Assembly (NCBI GenBank): GCA_030052745.1
Contig: JANBVO010000014.1
Coordinates: 186,001 to 250,000 of the forward strand
Length of the DNA: 64,000 bases
Direction: 5' to 3'
Source: Pleurostoma richardsiae
Lineage: Eukaryota; Ascomycota; Sordariomycetes; Calosphaeriales; Pleurostomataceae
Shown here: piece after piece, positions 12,145 to 23,158 of the stretch
Layout: the number at the start of each line of letters is the position of its first letter
Position numbering within the stretch: position 1 is the first letter of the stretch
Made by a program: the position numbers and the translations under genes
Notes under the pieces: generated by a model
Seen by the model: the letters and a program-made list of their open reading frames with translations, nothing else
The model's database searches: none
What the model was told of the DNA's origin: nothing

Positions 12145-12270
12145 GTAGAGTCTGCTTTACTTCGCCATAGAAAAGCGGCAACAGCGCGTCGTCGAATCCC
12201 TGCCGCAAAGAATACTTCACTAAGCTGTGTAACATACAGAAGGGATGGCGAAGCGTACTACACGATCTAC
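12145..12270. repeat. Imperfect inverted repeat, possible MITE remnant
   Basis: The arm 12145-12168 ends in TTCGCCAT and matches, with a few gaps, the reverse complement of 12245-12270, which begins ATGGCGAA. About 76 bp separate them. No target-site duplication was established, so this may be a stem-loop rather than an element. Confidence 0.25.
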
Positions 12271-13132
12271 GTAGGCAAGGTCTCCTTCGCCAAGTTAATA
12301 AATTAGAGGAGGACCGATACAGCCTGTGGTACGAGTATAAGTAAAAAGGAACACTTTGCAACAGTCGTGAATACTGAGAGGCAGGGAACATGACAAGAGA
12401 GAAGACAGCAGAGCCACGAACCACGCAAGATGGGGCACGAAACTGTGGAGGGTTGAGTTCGGCGATAGCGGCTGTTTCTCGGGATCGACGGCGTCTGCCT
12501 TGTGCATCGCTAAGGGGACATCGGGCGGGACCTCGGAGAGCACGGGGCACACCTTGGACTGGATACGCCTTTCTCTGGGGGGCAGGCTACCGAGCCCGCG
12601 GGATAACCGGCTTTCGTATCGGTAGCGCGTGGAGCGTCCGGAATGAGGAGAAAGGTGGAGAGCGCCGATGCCGCACTGCTGGGCGTTGAGGTCGAGAGCG
12701 AGACTTGGTTCACTAGGCAGTCTGGGCGACGTGGGGCCAGCTGAAGACGGAATAGGGTGCTGACATGATGATGACAATGCCGGGGGAGGATAACCCCGTC
12801 CCGTGGGCTTCCTTACCTTTCTCCTCATCCTGACTGCTCTGCAGGAACAAAATTTGCCCTCGGCTGGGGTTCCGGCGACGCAAGTACCGTGCTAGCGAGC
12901 GCCTAGTCTCTCCCAACAGCATGGCTGAAGCATCGAGGGGCCAATCCGGAGGCGTGGATTGCATCTTTCCCCAGACTGGGAACGGGGCGGGGAGACTGGG
13001 ACGTGAGGGGAAAGGCGAGAGCGACCTATAGTTACCCTGCCTAGAGCAGTCTAGGAGACTAGGATTTGGCAACTTATGGGGAGGAAGTGGAGGACGCGCA
13101 AACCCCGATGGGGGCGGGGGCCCCGCGAGGGT

Positions 13133-13153
13133 GGAGGATGGAGGATGGAGGAT
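13133..13153. repeat. Three-copy GGAGGAT microrepeat
   Basis: Three tandem copies of the 7-mer GGAGGAT, followed by further purine-rich sequence, lie about 600 bp upstream of the Zn2Cys6 regulator. Confidence 0.7.
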
Positions 13154-13760
13154 GGAGGGGAGGCAGTTGGCGGGCGGGCTGGCGGTGCAGGGCGACGCAG
13201 GGCGGGGCAGGTGGAGTCGGCTGCTGGGTGGGGCACGTGTTTTCCCCGTGGGGTCTGCTGGCAAATCCTGCTGGACAAAGTGGGCACCTCGACGACACTT
13301 CAGGGCCGCCCGGAACCCGCGCCGCCCAAGCGCACGAACCCAACTGCCTGGGGTATCTCGCATGTACATCCTTGTAACTCACCTCCCGTTCCGTACTTTT
13401 CTGTCTCTCTCTGTCTCTCTCTTTGACCTCCAGGCTGTCACTCACTGCCGCCAACCCTCCAACCCCCCAACCCTCCAATACCGACGTCTGCCCTCCTCCT
13501 CTGCACTGCCGTGCCGCAGTTCTCCAAACCCCGATCCGTGTCGTCCCGCATTCCGTTTCCAGACTTTCCTCCCCCTCCCCCTTCTTGCCACTACCTCTTT
13601 CCTTCTCGCTCTCGGTGTATGTGCCAGAGACATCCCTCATCCACCGATGGCTTCCTAGGAACCGAGGCCACGACGATACGATGGTCGAGGCCTTCATCTG
13701 CGCGCCGACCGCTCTCAAAGCTCCGCATCCAGCATCTGCACCGTGTCTTAGCCGCCGCCC

Positions 13761-16556
13761 ATGGATAACTCCAGCCGCTCCCCCGATGCCCTGCGCGAAG
13801 CGGGCGAGGACGGCCGCAACCTCAAGGTGGCGGCCTGTCTGACGTGCCGGCGGAGCAAGGTCAAGTGCGAGAGGAGCCCCGAGGGTGATCGCTGTCGAAG
13901 ATGCAGTCAATTGGGCTCCGAATGTGTCCGCCCCGCGTTCAACGTCGGCCGGCGGAAAGGCGTCAAGAAGTGAGCTGCCTCCCCGCCTGACTTGTTGCTG
14001 CTGCCCTTGTTGCTGCCCCTGCTGCGACTTTTGCATGCTGTGGTCCGGTGCGGACGGCTGACCTTGAGCACAGCAAGCGAAAGGGGCTTGAGAAGGCCCT
14101 CTATCAGGTCGAGGAGGCCCTCCGACGCGCCGCCACCACCACCCCGCTCAGTGTCGATGCTGGCAAGGCCATCCTCGATCTCAAGGCGCTGCTGGGAAGC
14201 GGCATAGACGTATCTATGCCTGAACATCCCGGGTCCCGGCCCCGGCAGCGCCGCATGACTATGGAGAGCCGTATGACGATGGATAGCGAACTGCAAGACT
14301 CGTCATCCTCCGAGGACGGCGGCGAGGGTGACAGCACCACCCAGCCGGACGGGTTCGCCCCCATCGTCACTCACCGCGAGAACACTGAGGAGCGCCTAGC
14401 CGTTGACGACGCCGAGAACCCCCTGCAGCTTCTCGCCCGCGCGTCTAACCTGCACCTGTCGCCCCAGGCAAGCAGCGAGCAGTCACCAGGGACGGCCGTG
14501 TCGGCGCACCCGCCAGCAACACTTGGCGAGCAGGATGAGGAGATGGCCGATGTTCAGGCGTACTTTGCCTATTCCAAGTTCAACTTGGATGTCGGGCCTG
14601 AAGTTGACCCTATCACTCTGGGCCTCGTGAGCGAAGAGGAGTCCGAGACCCTCTTCTCCTTGTGAGTACTCCTCTCCGCCGGCCCCTTTCTCGTCCTCCA
14701 TGTGCTGACACCACATCCTTCTGAAGCTTTCACCAGAATCTCGCCCACACGCGATGGGGCCTCGACCCCGTCCTCTATACCGCCCCCTTCACTCGCTCTC
14801 GCTCCGCCTTCCTCTTCACCTCCATCATGGCCGCCTCCGCGCTGTTCATGCCCAACGCAGGCGCCCTATCCAAGCGGCTCTCCATCCATGCCAAGACGCT
14901 CGCTCAGCGCGTCCTCGCCAAGAGGCACCGTTCGGTCGAGATCGTCCTTGCTTTTATGATAAACGTCCCCTGGATGTTCCCCGGGGAGCACAGCACTGAC
15001 GACGACACGAGTTGGTACGTCGCCATGGCCACCACTATTGCCATCGACTTGATGCTGCACAAGGTTCTGCTGCCCTATGATGGCTTCGGAGACGGCAACT
15101 CCAGCAACCTGGCGAGGGCAGATTGCATTGATCCAAATGGGACGCTGCCGCTGGGTGGTTTCAAGGATGTTGATCCGACCTCGGAGCTGGGCAGGCGGCT
15201 GTTAAGGAGGAGGGAGAGGACTTGGCTAGCGCTTTTCGTGCTGGAGCGAGGGTACGCGACCTGGCATCTCCCGATTCTTGTCTACAATTCCGTGCTAACA
15301 TTGCTATACAGCATGTGCCTGGCCCGTGGGAGGACATATACGATACCAATCACCCACCTCATCCGACACTGTGACAGGTGGCATTTGTCGGACATCGCGG
15401 ATAAGATGGATGGCCATCTCGTCTCGATGGCCGTCCTGCGAAGAGACCTGGTTAGTCGTCCCTGGCACGACACCTGAAATCCATCGACTAACTTGACCCG
15501 CAGGATGACCTCTTTGAGAAGATTAGATCATTATGTGACGGCTCAGTAGAAAGCCTAACAGATGGGTCACTAATAGCCCAATCGTACGTCGTCACTCACT
15601 CTGGCTCAGTTGGAGCTTGTCTTGCGCACTTTCTAACAATCAAACCAGGATTCAAGGCATGATTGAGAAGTTCTTCGACCAGTGGCTCATCGAGTGGGGG
15701 AGCGCGATAGGCATAGGTCCTCGTATGTATAGCCTATGACTAGCTATGCCAACCTATAAGAGACGCTAACACCCACGCAGAACATCGCCTCCCCCCCTAC
15801 GTCGAGATCCTCGTCACCCACACCCGCCTCTCCATCTACAGCACCGTCGTCAACCACCCCACTGCCCCGGCCGAGGTCCGGCAGTTCTTCCGCACCGCGG
15901 GGCTCTCCTCGGCGCTCAACGTCATGCGCGCCGCCATCCAGGGCGAGGCCCAGCTGTCGTCCATGCCCAACAACACCGCCATCATGATCTCCTTCGCCGC
16001 CTGCTTCGCCCTGCGCCTCAGCTCCCAGGTCGTCAGCGGCAACTCCAACCTGGCGCCCAGCGTCCGCGCCCTCATCGAGGAGACGGCCGACGTGCTGGAG
16101 CGCATCGGCGGCGTCACGCGGCACCGCAACGGCATGTCCACGCTGTACGGCAAGTACCTGCGCATCCTGGTGCGCAAGGCCGAGTCGGCGGTGACCACGG
16201 GGACGACGTCAGCCGCCGGCAACGACCTCTCCGCCGCTGCCGTGGCCGGGATCAACGGTGCCGCTGCGACGGCGCGCTCCTCGGTGCTCGCCGACGGCCT
16301 GCCCTCGTTTCACCTGGGCGCCGCGGCGCTGGGCGGGTTCGGCCCGGCGGACCCGATGGTCAGCCAGCCGGGGTACATGTCGCCGACGGCGTGGCCGGAG
16401 CCGTTCCAGTTCTCGGCCATGTCGGACGACCAGATCGTCGAGGCGCTGAACCGCGCGGGCAACGAGTTCGACGGCGGGTTCGGGAGCATGCACTGGGAGG
16501 ACGCGGGGAGCCTGGACTGGATGAACTGGTCGAACCTGCCGGACTTTGGGTTCTGA
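13761..16556 (+). CDS. Zn(II)2Cys6 transcription factor with fungal regulatory domain
   Basis: Seven exons (13761-13969, 14074-14661, 14727-15251, 15312-15450, 15504-15583, 15649-15722, 15781-16556) give 796 aa with every junction in frame. The binuclear zinc cluster is Cys26-x2-Cys29-x6-Cys36-x8-Cys45-x2-Cys48-x6-Cys55, followed by a basic RRKGVKNKRKGLEKAL linker/coiled coil spanning the first intron. After an acidic Ser-rich stretch, residues from about 265 (FFHQNLAHTRW) to about 650 match the middle homology region of fungal regulators. This includes LERGMCLARGR, which is completed across the third intron. The C-terminus is Gly/Ala-rich and ends in Asp/Trp-containing sequence that could be an activation domain. 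It is nuclear and DNA-binding; no target can be assigned. The leader is unusually CT-rich. Confidence 0.93.
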
Positions 16557-16839
16557 TGAGAGTGGGGGAAGAGACAAAAGGCGATGCTTGGTTTCGTCGA
16601 AAGTGTCCGTGTATACAGGGTGGTATACAAATGGGTCCAGGCGTGTGGGAGCGTTCTATCTTTGTGTTACTTCATGGTGTTTGCGCTGTCTGCTCGAGGT
16701 TTGCAATGTAGTAAGTATATTCGAGGACCGGTATATAAATATATACTTTCTAAGCACACGTGCTCCTTGACCGTCTCTTCGTCTGCCCCCTACTATTGTC
16801 TTCTTCCGTCCCTGAGCGCCGGGATCACATCTGCGCTGC

Positions 16840-18252
16840 TCATGCTTCCATGCGAATGGGAGAGAGAGCTCGGAGGTTCACCAGCGTCTCGAGCTTCTCC
16901 ATGAAGACGAACGTCAGGACGGTATGCGGCCTGCGACCAACCAGTCGCCTGTCAGCACCTGGCCTGAAATGGATATTGGAGTCCAATGGGGAAACTCACG
17001 TCAGTCTTAACCAAGCCGGCGTCCACCCCTTCATCAGGAACCGCGGCCCTTCTTCTCTCAAACCGCTCGATACGACCTGCACCAAGCTCTGCCACGAAGG
17101 AGTTAGCGAGGCGCCGCGGGCGATTGCAGCAGAGGTTAGGTAGGAGAGGGGGAGCTCACACTTGACCCACCCCCGGCGGACGCGGCCTGTATTCGGCTCT
17201 TCAGCACGTCGAACGGTGCGCACGCCGTGGTGGCCACCGTACCCGCCGCCAGCGACGCCAGTGCATGCGTCCCCATCCCGTCCCGCAGGCTCGTGTTCTT
17301 CAGCAGTGCACGCTTGGCGGCCGTGTAAGGCGCGATCTGGCCCACGTCTGTTGCGGGCGTAGCCCTCACTTGTCAGTCTCAAAGATCTGGCCGGGAGCTG
17401 GCGACTTTCGGGGAAGAGAAAAGGAGAACTGACTCATGAGGACACTTCGGGCTACATTCGCGGAGAGGCCCCGACCCAGGACGCGAGGGCCCTCCTCGCT
17501 GACGGTCCGAAATAGGCCGACCAGGGCGTTGGGGTAGGCGAATCGCTGGGCAGGTGGCTTCGCGCCGTCGGCGCACATGCGGACGAGAACGACCTGCCCC
17601 GTCCAGTCAAAATCCAGCCGTGTTTCTGCCTAGTACGGGGGATACCAGCTCACCTCGGTGGGATTCCCAATCACGCCCGCCAGCCCGCCCGCCAGCCCCG
17701 CCGTCGCGACGGTCGCCGAGGCCGACAGCGGCCCCCCGCCGGCGGAGAGGCTCTGGAACTGGCGGGCGAAGTAGTTGTACAGGCCGAAGCGGGCGGTGGA
17801 GTAGGTGGCCTGGCGCAGGATGGAGGCGGACAGGCCGTCCCACAGCGAGAGGATGCCGTCGCGGGCGGCGAAGGCGGAGAGCGTGCGCAGGAGGGGGGCG
17901 CGGGCGTGCGTCACCTGCATGCGGCTTCGCCTGCTGTCAGCTTCATCTTTCTCCTGTGATTATTTTCCATTGGCGGGTGCCGTGGAGGGTCGAGCATGGA
18001 GTCGATGAAAAGGGTGCCGTACTACTTGGTCTGGTCGAGGGGGTGCGCTGGGAAGGGGGTCAGTTAGTGGGACTAGTAAGTGTTTAGTGGATAGATGCCC
18101 TATAACTCACTGAAGCAGACCGCCATGGAGGCTGCTGCACCGCTGTAAGTAAGCCGGTCAGCGATATGGCCCGCTAGGAGGAGGGTGTTAGCGAGAGACA
18201 ATAGGACGAACCCCAGCCAGAAGGGCTTATCAGCCTTGCCCTTGGCGCCCAT
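16840..18252 (-). CDS. Mitochondrial carrier, dicarboxylate-carrier (DIC1) type
   Basis: Seven exons on the minus strand (18111-18252, 18026-18047, 17654-17930, 17434-17593, 17160-17347, 17000-17088, 16840-16930) encode 322 aa, normal for the family. Three carrier repeats are visible. PLDQTK is the signature of repeat 1, built partly by a 22-nt exon. NPTEVVLVR belongs to repeat 2 and lacks the basic residue at the usual place, as dicarboxylate carriers do. PFDVLKSR is the signature of repeat 3. LRQATYSTARFGLY and WLRLTPHTVLTFVF are further family hallmarks. It would exchange malate or succinate for phosphate across the inner mitochondrial membrane. The next-door mitochondrial CoA transferase also handles succinate, but a functional link is only inference. 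Confidence 0.92.
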
Positions 18253-18783
18253 GGTAGCGACAATGGCTCCTCTTCGGCAGAAATGTATCAAGAGCCACCC
18301 CCATCAACCTCAAACCGCCATTGAGGCTCGAGGCTTTCAGGCATTTTGTTCTTCTCTTTGCTGTTGCACTGCGTCGGCAGCCACAAATGCCGCCGATACG
18401 ACTGCGGGACCGTCTGCGCCACCAGGCGTGGGACGCTTAGGTAATCCGCTCTGCGAAGCAAAAGTGAAGGATAAGAGATAAGAGGCGGGAAGTGGGGAAT
18501 CTGATCGGCCACACTTCTGGCCTCCGGACGTCCCGCTCACATCCGGCGATCTCATCTGCCATCCGGTAACGGATCACCGTCATGTGAGAATCATCCTCGG
18601 CTGCAAGTGCTGTACGCCAAAAGACTTGCTTCCTGTGATGAGTAGGTTATCTCTGGCTCAATTGGCACCGCTTGACATCAATTGGCACCCTGCAAAGCCT
18701 CAACTCTAGGGACGCGACAGTTGAGCGGACAGAGGAGAGAAGAGAAGACGAGACAAGACGGCGAGAGCGCAGAAGCACCGACT
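18253..18783. promoter_or_regulatory. Divergent promoter region
   Basis: This 531-bp spacer sits between the start codons of the carrier (minus) and the AhpD-like gene (plus), so it must hold both promoters. No clear TATA box was found. Confidence 0.5.
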
Positions 18784-19726
18784 ATGACGAAGCTCTCCCC
18801 TGCCCTCAAGGAGCTCATCAATGCCTCCTTCAGCCGCCCCGGCCCCGCGCCCGCTCCGGCCGGCATCAAGGACCTGTACCTGAAGATCGCCCGTGAGGCC
18901 GGCGAGAGGAAGATTGGACCGCGGCCGTGGCTAGCAGTGTCGGTATGTCTTCGCTTGATGCCTTCCCTCCAGCGTCCTTCTTCTCCTTCTCGCCGTCAAT
19001 TAGCCCGCGGAGAGGACTAATTATAGCTGACAAGCGTCTTAGGCTGCAGCGACCATAACCCTCAACTCTCCCGACTCCCTCTCCGCCCTCTACGCCGTCG
19101 CCACCGGCCCGCGCACCCCCTCCCGCCTCGACGACGTCCCCGCCGCCGAGTTCATCCGCGAGGTCGGCCTCAAGTGTATCTCCTTCAACGGCATCCCCCG
19201 CTCCATCAACGTCCTCGGCGCCTTCCGCGCCTCCCTCCCGGACCCCGTCGGCTCCCGCCTCGAGACCCGCCCCTCCCGCGGCGTCGACGCGTCCAACATC
19301 GGCGCCGTCAACGCCCGCGGCCGCGGCCTCTGGGACTCGGTGTACACCCCCTTCGAGGCCAAGCTGGTCGACCGCCTGGCGCACTCGCACCCGGACCTGC
19401 CGGTGCACATCCTGGGCAGCCACTACGGGCCACTGCTGTCGGACCCGGAGGGGGAGCGGGGCGGGCTGGAGCGGGTGGGCAGGGTGCTGACGAGCGTGGT
19501 GGCGATCGCGTGCCTGCGCGCGCAGGGCGGCGTGGGACCCCAGGTGCTGTCGCACGTGTTCGGCCTGCACAAGGCGGTGGAGCAGGGGTTCCACGAGAGG
19601 GAGGCGGGCGTGGAGGGCGCGGAGTGGCTGGCGGGCGACGAGGGGAGCGAGTGGCTGCTGAGGAAGACGGACGAGGTGGTCGAGGCGATCGGCGGGAACT
19701 TCGCGACGAGGGAGGCGAAGCTGTGA
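18784..19726 (+). CDS. AhpD-like / carboxymuconolactone-decarboxylase-like protein
   Basis: Two exons (18784-18942, 19043-19726) encode 280 aa, with a good CTGAC branch point in the intron. The N-terminal 50 residues are basic and helical. The segment [19 protein letters not shown] (about residues 90-110) resembles the conserved helix of fungal proteins placed in the AhpD-like superfamily. It has one Cys rather than the redox-active C-x2-C pair of AhpD, so peroxidase activity is unlikely. The remainder is rich in His, Leu and acidic residues. The family call rests on remembered similarity of this motif and is moderate. The role is unknown. Confidence 0.6.
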
Positions 19727-20036
19727 GCGTGTTGAGGGATAAACATGATGACAACAATGAGGAGAGGGAGGTTTAGACATACGGTATCAATGCATGAAAG
19801 CATGGTTCGCGCGGCAAGCTATGTACATAGTATCTAGAGACATGTGTATATGATGATAGATAGACAGAATGCGACCTTCGCGATCTCTAGCCGGTTGTTT
19901 GTTTTGCCTCTCCGATATGAAGCTCACTCCCTAGCACCTCTTCTCCAATCTCGTTCAGTCTCTGACCATATGTCTATTCCCGCGTGACCCAGTGGGTATA
20001 CCGAGATGTGCGCCGGTCTCGAAATCATTGACGCAG
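19727..20036. terminator. Shared 3' flank between convergent genes
   Basis: AT-rich sequence lies between the convergent stop codons of the AhpD-like gene and the CoA-transferase gene. It presumably holds both poly(A) regions; no defined signal was identified. Confidence 0.4.
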
Positions 20037-22157
20037 CTACTCCATCAGCTTCAGGTCCTTCGCCACGGCGAACTTGGCGTCCGTCTTCGCCTGGACCTCC
20101 TCCACCTCCACGTCGGGCGCAATCTCCGTCAGCGTGAGCGTGCCATTCTCCCGATCCACCTCAAAGACGCACTGCGGAACCGACGTCAGCTTTTACTCTC
20201 ATCTTGACGTGGGCGAACAAGTGCTCCCCCACGAGGGGCTTTGGGGAAGTACGTACCAGGTCGGTGATGATGGTGCTGACGACCTTGGCTCCAGTCAGAG
20301 GCAGGGTGCAGTTCTGCACGACCTTGGACGAGCCGTCCTTGGCGACGTGCTCGGTGGCCACGACGATCTTGGTCAGGTCCGGGTTCGAGACCAGGTCCAT
20401 GGCGCCGCCCATGCCCTTGAACACCTTGCCGGGGATCATGAAGTTGGCCAGGTCGCCGCACGCGCTCACTTGCAGGGCCTGGGAGAAAATTGCTGTCAGT
20501 AGGAGGTACCATGGAGGTGGAAGGAGGGCACGTACGCCAAGGATAGAAACGTCGACGTGTCCGCCGCGGATCATAGAGAAGGACTCGGCGCTCTCGAAGG
20601 TTGCGGCACCGGGCACGAGGGTGACGGTCTCCTTGCCGGCGTTGATGATGTCGCTGGCGGCAGGTCAGCATCCATCCAATTGATTTTCAGTGTCGCCGTG
20701 AACTTACGCGTCGAGCTCATCTTCCGTGGGGTACGCTCCCTATTCAAAGCGTCAGTCACTCTATTGCCCATGTACAGCATGTCAAGGCCGTCATTCAGCT
20801 CAACTCACCATTCCCAGGATGCCGTTCTCAGACTGAATCCACACCTGCCGGTCAGCGGGCAGGAATGAGGGTGCCAGGGTCGGGATTCCTGTTGGTGCGA
20901 TTAGCACATCCCATCCTGTCATCTGCTCGGTTCATGGCCTCGCTTCACTCACCGACACCGAGGTTGACGTAGAACCCCTGCTTCAGCTCCTGCGCCGCCC
21001 GCCTCGCGATGCGGTTCCGCTTCTCCTGCGCCTTGTTCTTCGGGCTCGTCAGGTCCTCCTTCTCGTCGCCGTTCGTCCGCAGCGTGCGGAACTCGATCTT
21101 CTTCTCCGCGGTGGCCGGCACGATGCGGTCGACGTAGATGCTCGGCACGTCGACCTCGTCCGGGCCGATCTCGCCCACCTCGACGATGTTCTCCGCCTCC
21201 ACGATGGTCACCTTGGCGGCCTTGGCCATGGCCGGGCCGAACGACTTGGTCGTGTACCGCAGCACGCAGTTGCCCGCCTTGTCGGCCTTGTAGGCGCGCA
21301 GGATCGCCACGTCGCCCGTCAGCGCCGTCTCCATCAGGTACGTCTTGCCGTTGAAGACGCGCGTCTCGCGCGGCTTGCCGGGCTCGACCACGCCGCCCTT
21401 GGCGTCGAACCGCTGCGCGATGCCGCCGTCCTGGATGAGCGTGTCTATAGCATAAGAGTCAGCTTGAGGGACACCGCCAGACGAACCCTAGAGAGCAGGA
21501 GAGTTTCCACTCACTCGCTCCCGTCGCCGTGAAGAACGCCGGGATCCCGCTGCCGCCGGCCCGGATCCTCTCCGCTAGCGTGCCCTGCGGGCACAGCTCG
21601 ATGGCGATCTCGCCCGTCAGGTACTTCTTCTCGAGCACCTTGTTGCCGCCGATGTAGCTCAGCGTCAGGCGGTCCACCATGCCCTCCGCCGTCAGCACCG
21701 CCAGGCCGCCCTTGCCGTCGACGCCGGCGTTGTTGGAAATGCACGTCAGCGAGTGCAGCGACTTGGGCCCCCGGCGGTGCATCGCGCCGATGAGCGTCTC
21801 GGCCACGCCGCAGAGGCCGAAGCCAGATGATAGGATGGTGGCGCCGGGGCGGATGTCTGCGACGGCCTCGTCCGCCGAGGCGAACAGCTTGGACGCGCCG
21901 CGCTGCACGGGCGGCGCGGCGCTGGTGTTGCGGTCTGGGGCGGAGCTGCGGTAGGCGGAGTAGGAGAAGCATCGCCGGCCGACATGCTGCTGCGACTGTG
22001 ATGCCCACGATGATGCCTTCTGAGAGCGGAGGCTCGCTCGGAGCTCCCAGAGCGGCGCCAATTGGCTGTTTGCCTTTGTGGAATAGGCGCGCAGCGACGA
22101 CGCCGTGCTCGCCGGCCTCACCCGCCGCGCGGCGGTCGCCATAGCTGTTTGGGACAT
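20037..22157 (-). CDS. Mitochondrial succinyl-CoA:3-ketoacid CoA transferase (SCOT)
   Basis: Seven exons (21515-22157, 20953-21444, 20809-20888, 20708-20739, 20536-20653, 20257-20478, 20037-20171) encode 573 aa. The first 70 residues are Arg/Ser/Ala-rich with no acidic run, as expected of a mitochondrial targeting sequence. The alpha-subunit-like half begins with [13 protein letters not shown] and contains [15 protein letters not shown]. The beta-subunit-like half contains [10 protein letters not shown], whose Glu399 is the catalytic glutamate that forms the enzyme-CoA thioester. [24 protein letters not shown] stretch follows. The fused alpha-beta layout and length match eukaryotic SCOT. It moves CoA from succinyl-CoA to acetoacetate, allowing ketone and branched-chain amino-acid carbon to enter the TCA cycle. 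Confidence 0.95.
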
Positions 22158-23158
22158 GATGGTCTGTCTGTAGAGCTCAATTGAAGGGGTCCTGAGCTGC
22201 AAAGCTGAGAGAGAGCAAACGCGACGACGACACCCGCGACACGCGACTTTCCTATCTTCGGATACAGAAAAAAAAAAGAATTCAGGGAAAAGAAGAATTG
22301 TAATTCTCGTTCTTCCGGAATCTTCACGTGGAGAGTTCCTCCCAAGCTCACTGAGTCCCCTGGTTCCCTGGTCCCCTGGCGCCCCTGGATCTACGTGTAC
22401 CCGAAGCACGGCAACCCGGTTCGGGACTGCTCCGATCCTCGCCGCTGGGGGTCTGCCAGTCCGCCTGCGGAGAAGCGCCCGCAGAGCTCGTCATGGCCCT
22501 CGGAGGCCAGAAGTGTGGCCGAGAGTTAACCCGCTGGCGCTGGGCCCAGGCTGGATAAAGCCTTATCCGGCCCATCAGAACGCGCTGTTTGCTGCGCCAT
22601 CCCCTAAGGGGTCGCCATCGGCCTCCCCACATCCCACTAAGCCGTGCTCCGTAGCCGGTCCCACGTCGTCCCGCCCGTCTCTCCCCGCGTCTTTGAGAGC
22701 TTCCCCGCCTTTGCGACGCTGACTGCCGATCTGCACCGAGAACGGGGGAGGAGATTACCAAAGGTGGCTGCTGTTAGGGAGCTACGAGGGGGCTGGTAGG
22801 ACCCAGGAACTTAGGAAGCCATGGGCCGACAGTGCCCGCTGTGCTACGCTGCTCATCTATGGGGACCCGTCTCAGTAATATCAGGGAAACTGGGACCTGC
22901 ATGTACTGCGTTAACAGCAGCAGCCACTGCCGATTCGCCAGAGATTGGGGAAGTTCTGGGGTCAGACACGCTGCCAGCATGGAGAGACAGACCCCAGAGA
23001 TGACAGCGGAGAGGGGAGAGAGAGGAGAAGGAGATGAGATTCAGCATGCGGGGCGGCTTCACTTGGCAAGCCTCTCCCGTCGATAGCTTCGCAGCGGCTT
23101 CCGGGCTCACCAATCGTAGCGTTATCGCAATAGAGGTCTAGATTCATCTGGTTCCGAC
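22158..23158. promoter_or_regulatory. Divergent promoter, SCOT and MFS transporter
   Basis: One kilobase separates the two opposed start codons. It contains a CACGTG hexamer near 22326, inside the likely SCOT leader next to an A-rich run. Nothing else specific was identified. Confidence 0.5.

Larger units (their letters stand above)
10406..13760. other. Long gene-poor spacer and promoter of the Zn2Cys6 gene
   Basis: About 3.3 kb with no supportable protein gene. The first 2 kb is mixed sequence with short open frames only. From about 12850 the DNA is GC-rich, and towards the regulator ATG it becomes pyrimidine-rich (CTGTCTCTCTCT-like runs near 13400), as in fungal 5' leaders. Long open frames on the minus strand here are low-complexity Ser/Pro/Arg products of the composition and are not called. 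Confidence 0.5.

Noticed and set aside
12295-12828. 177-codon minus-strand open frame
   Set aside because: Ser/Pro/Arg-rich composition, overlaps other frames equally open, no family resemblance; more likely promoter DNA.
13074-14036. 320-codon minus-strand open frame over the Zn2Cys6 gene start
   Set aside because: It is antisense to a clear zinc-cluster exon, and its low-complexity Gln/Ala/Arg product follows from GC-rich composition.
18866-19780. 304-codon minus-strand open frame
   Set aside because: Antisense to the AhpD-like gene, whose own strand has a coherent splice structure; product is Ala/Gly/Arg-rich.
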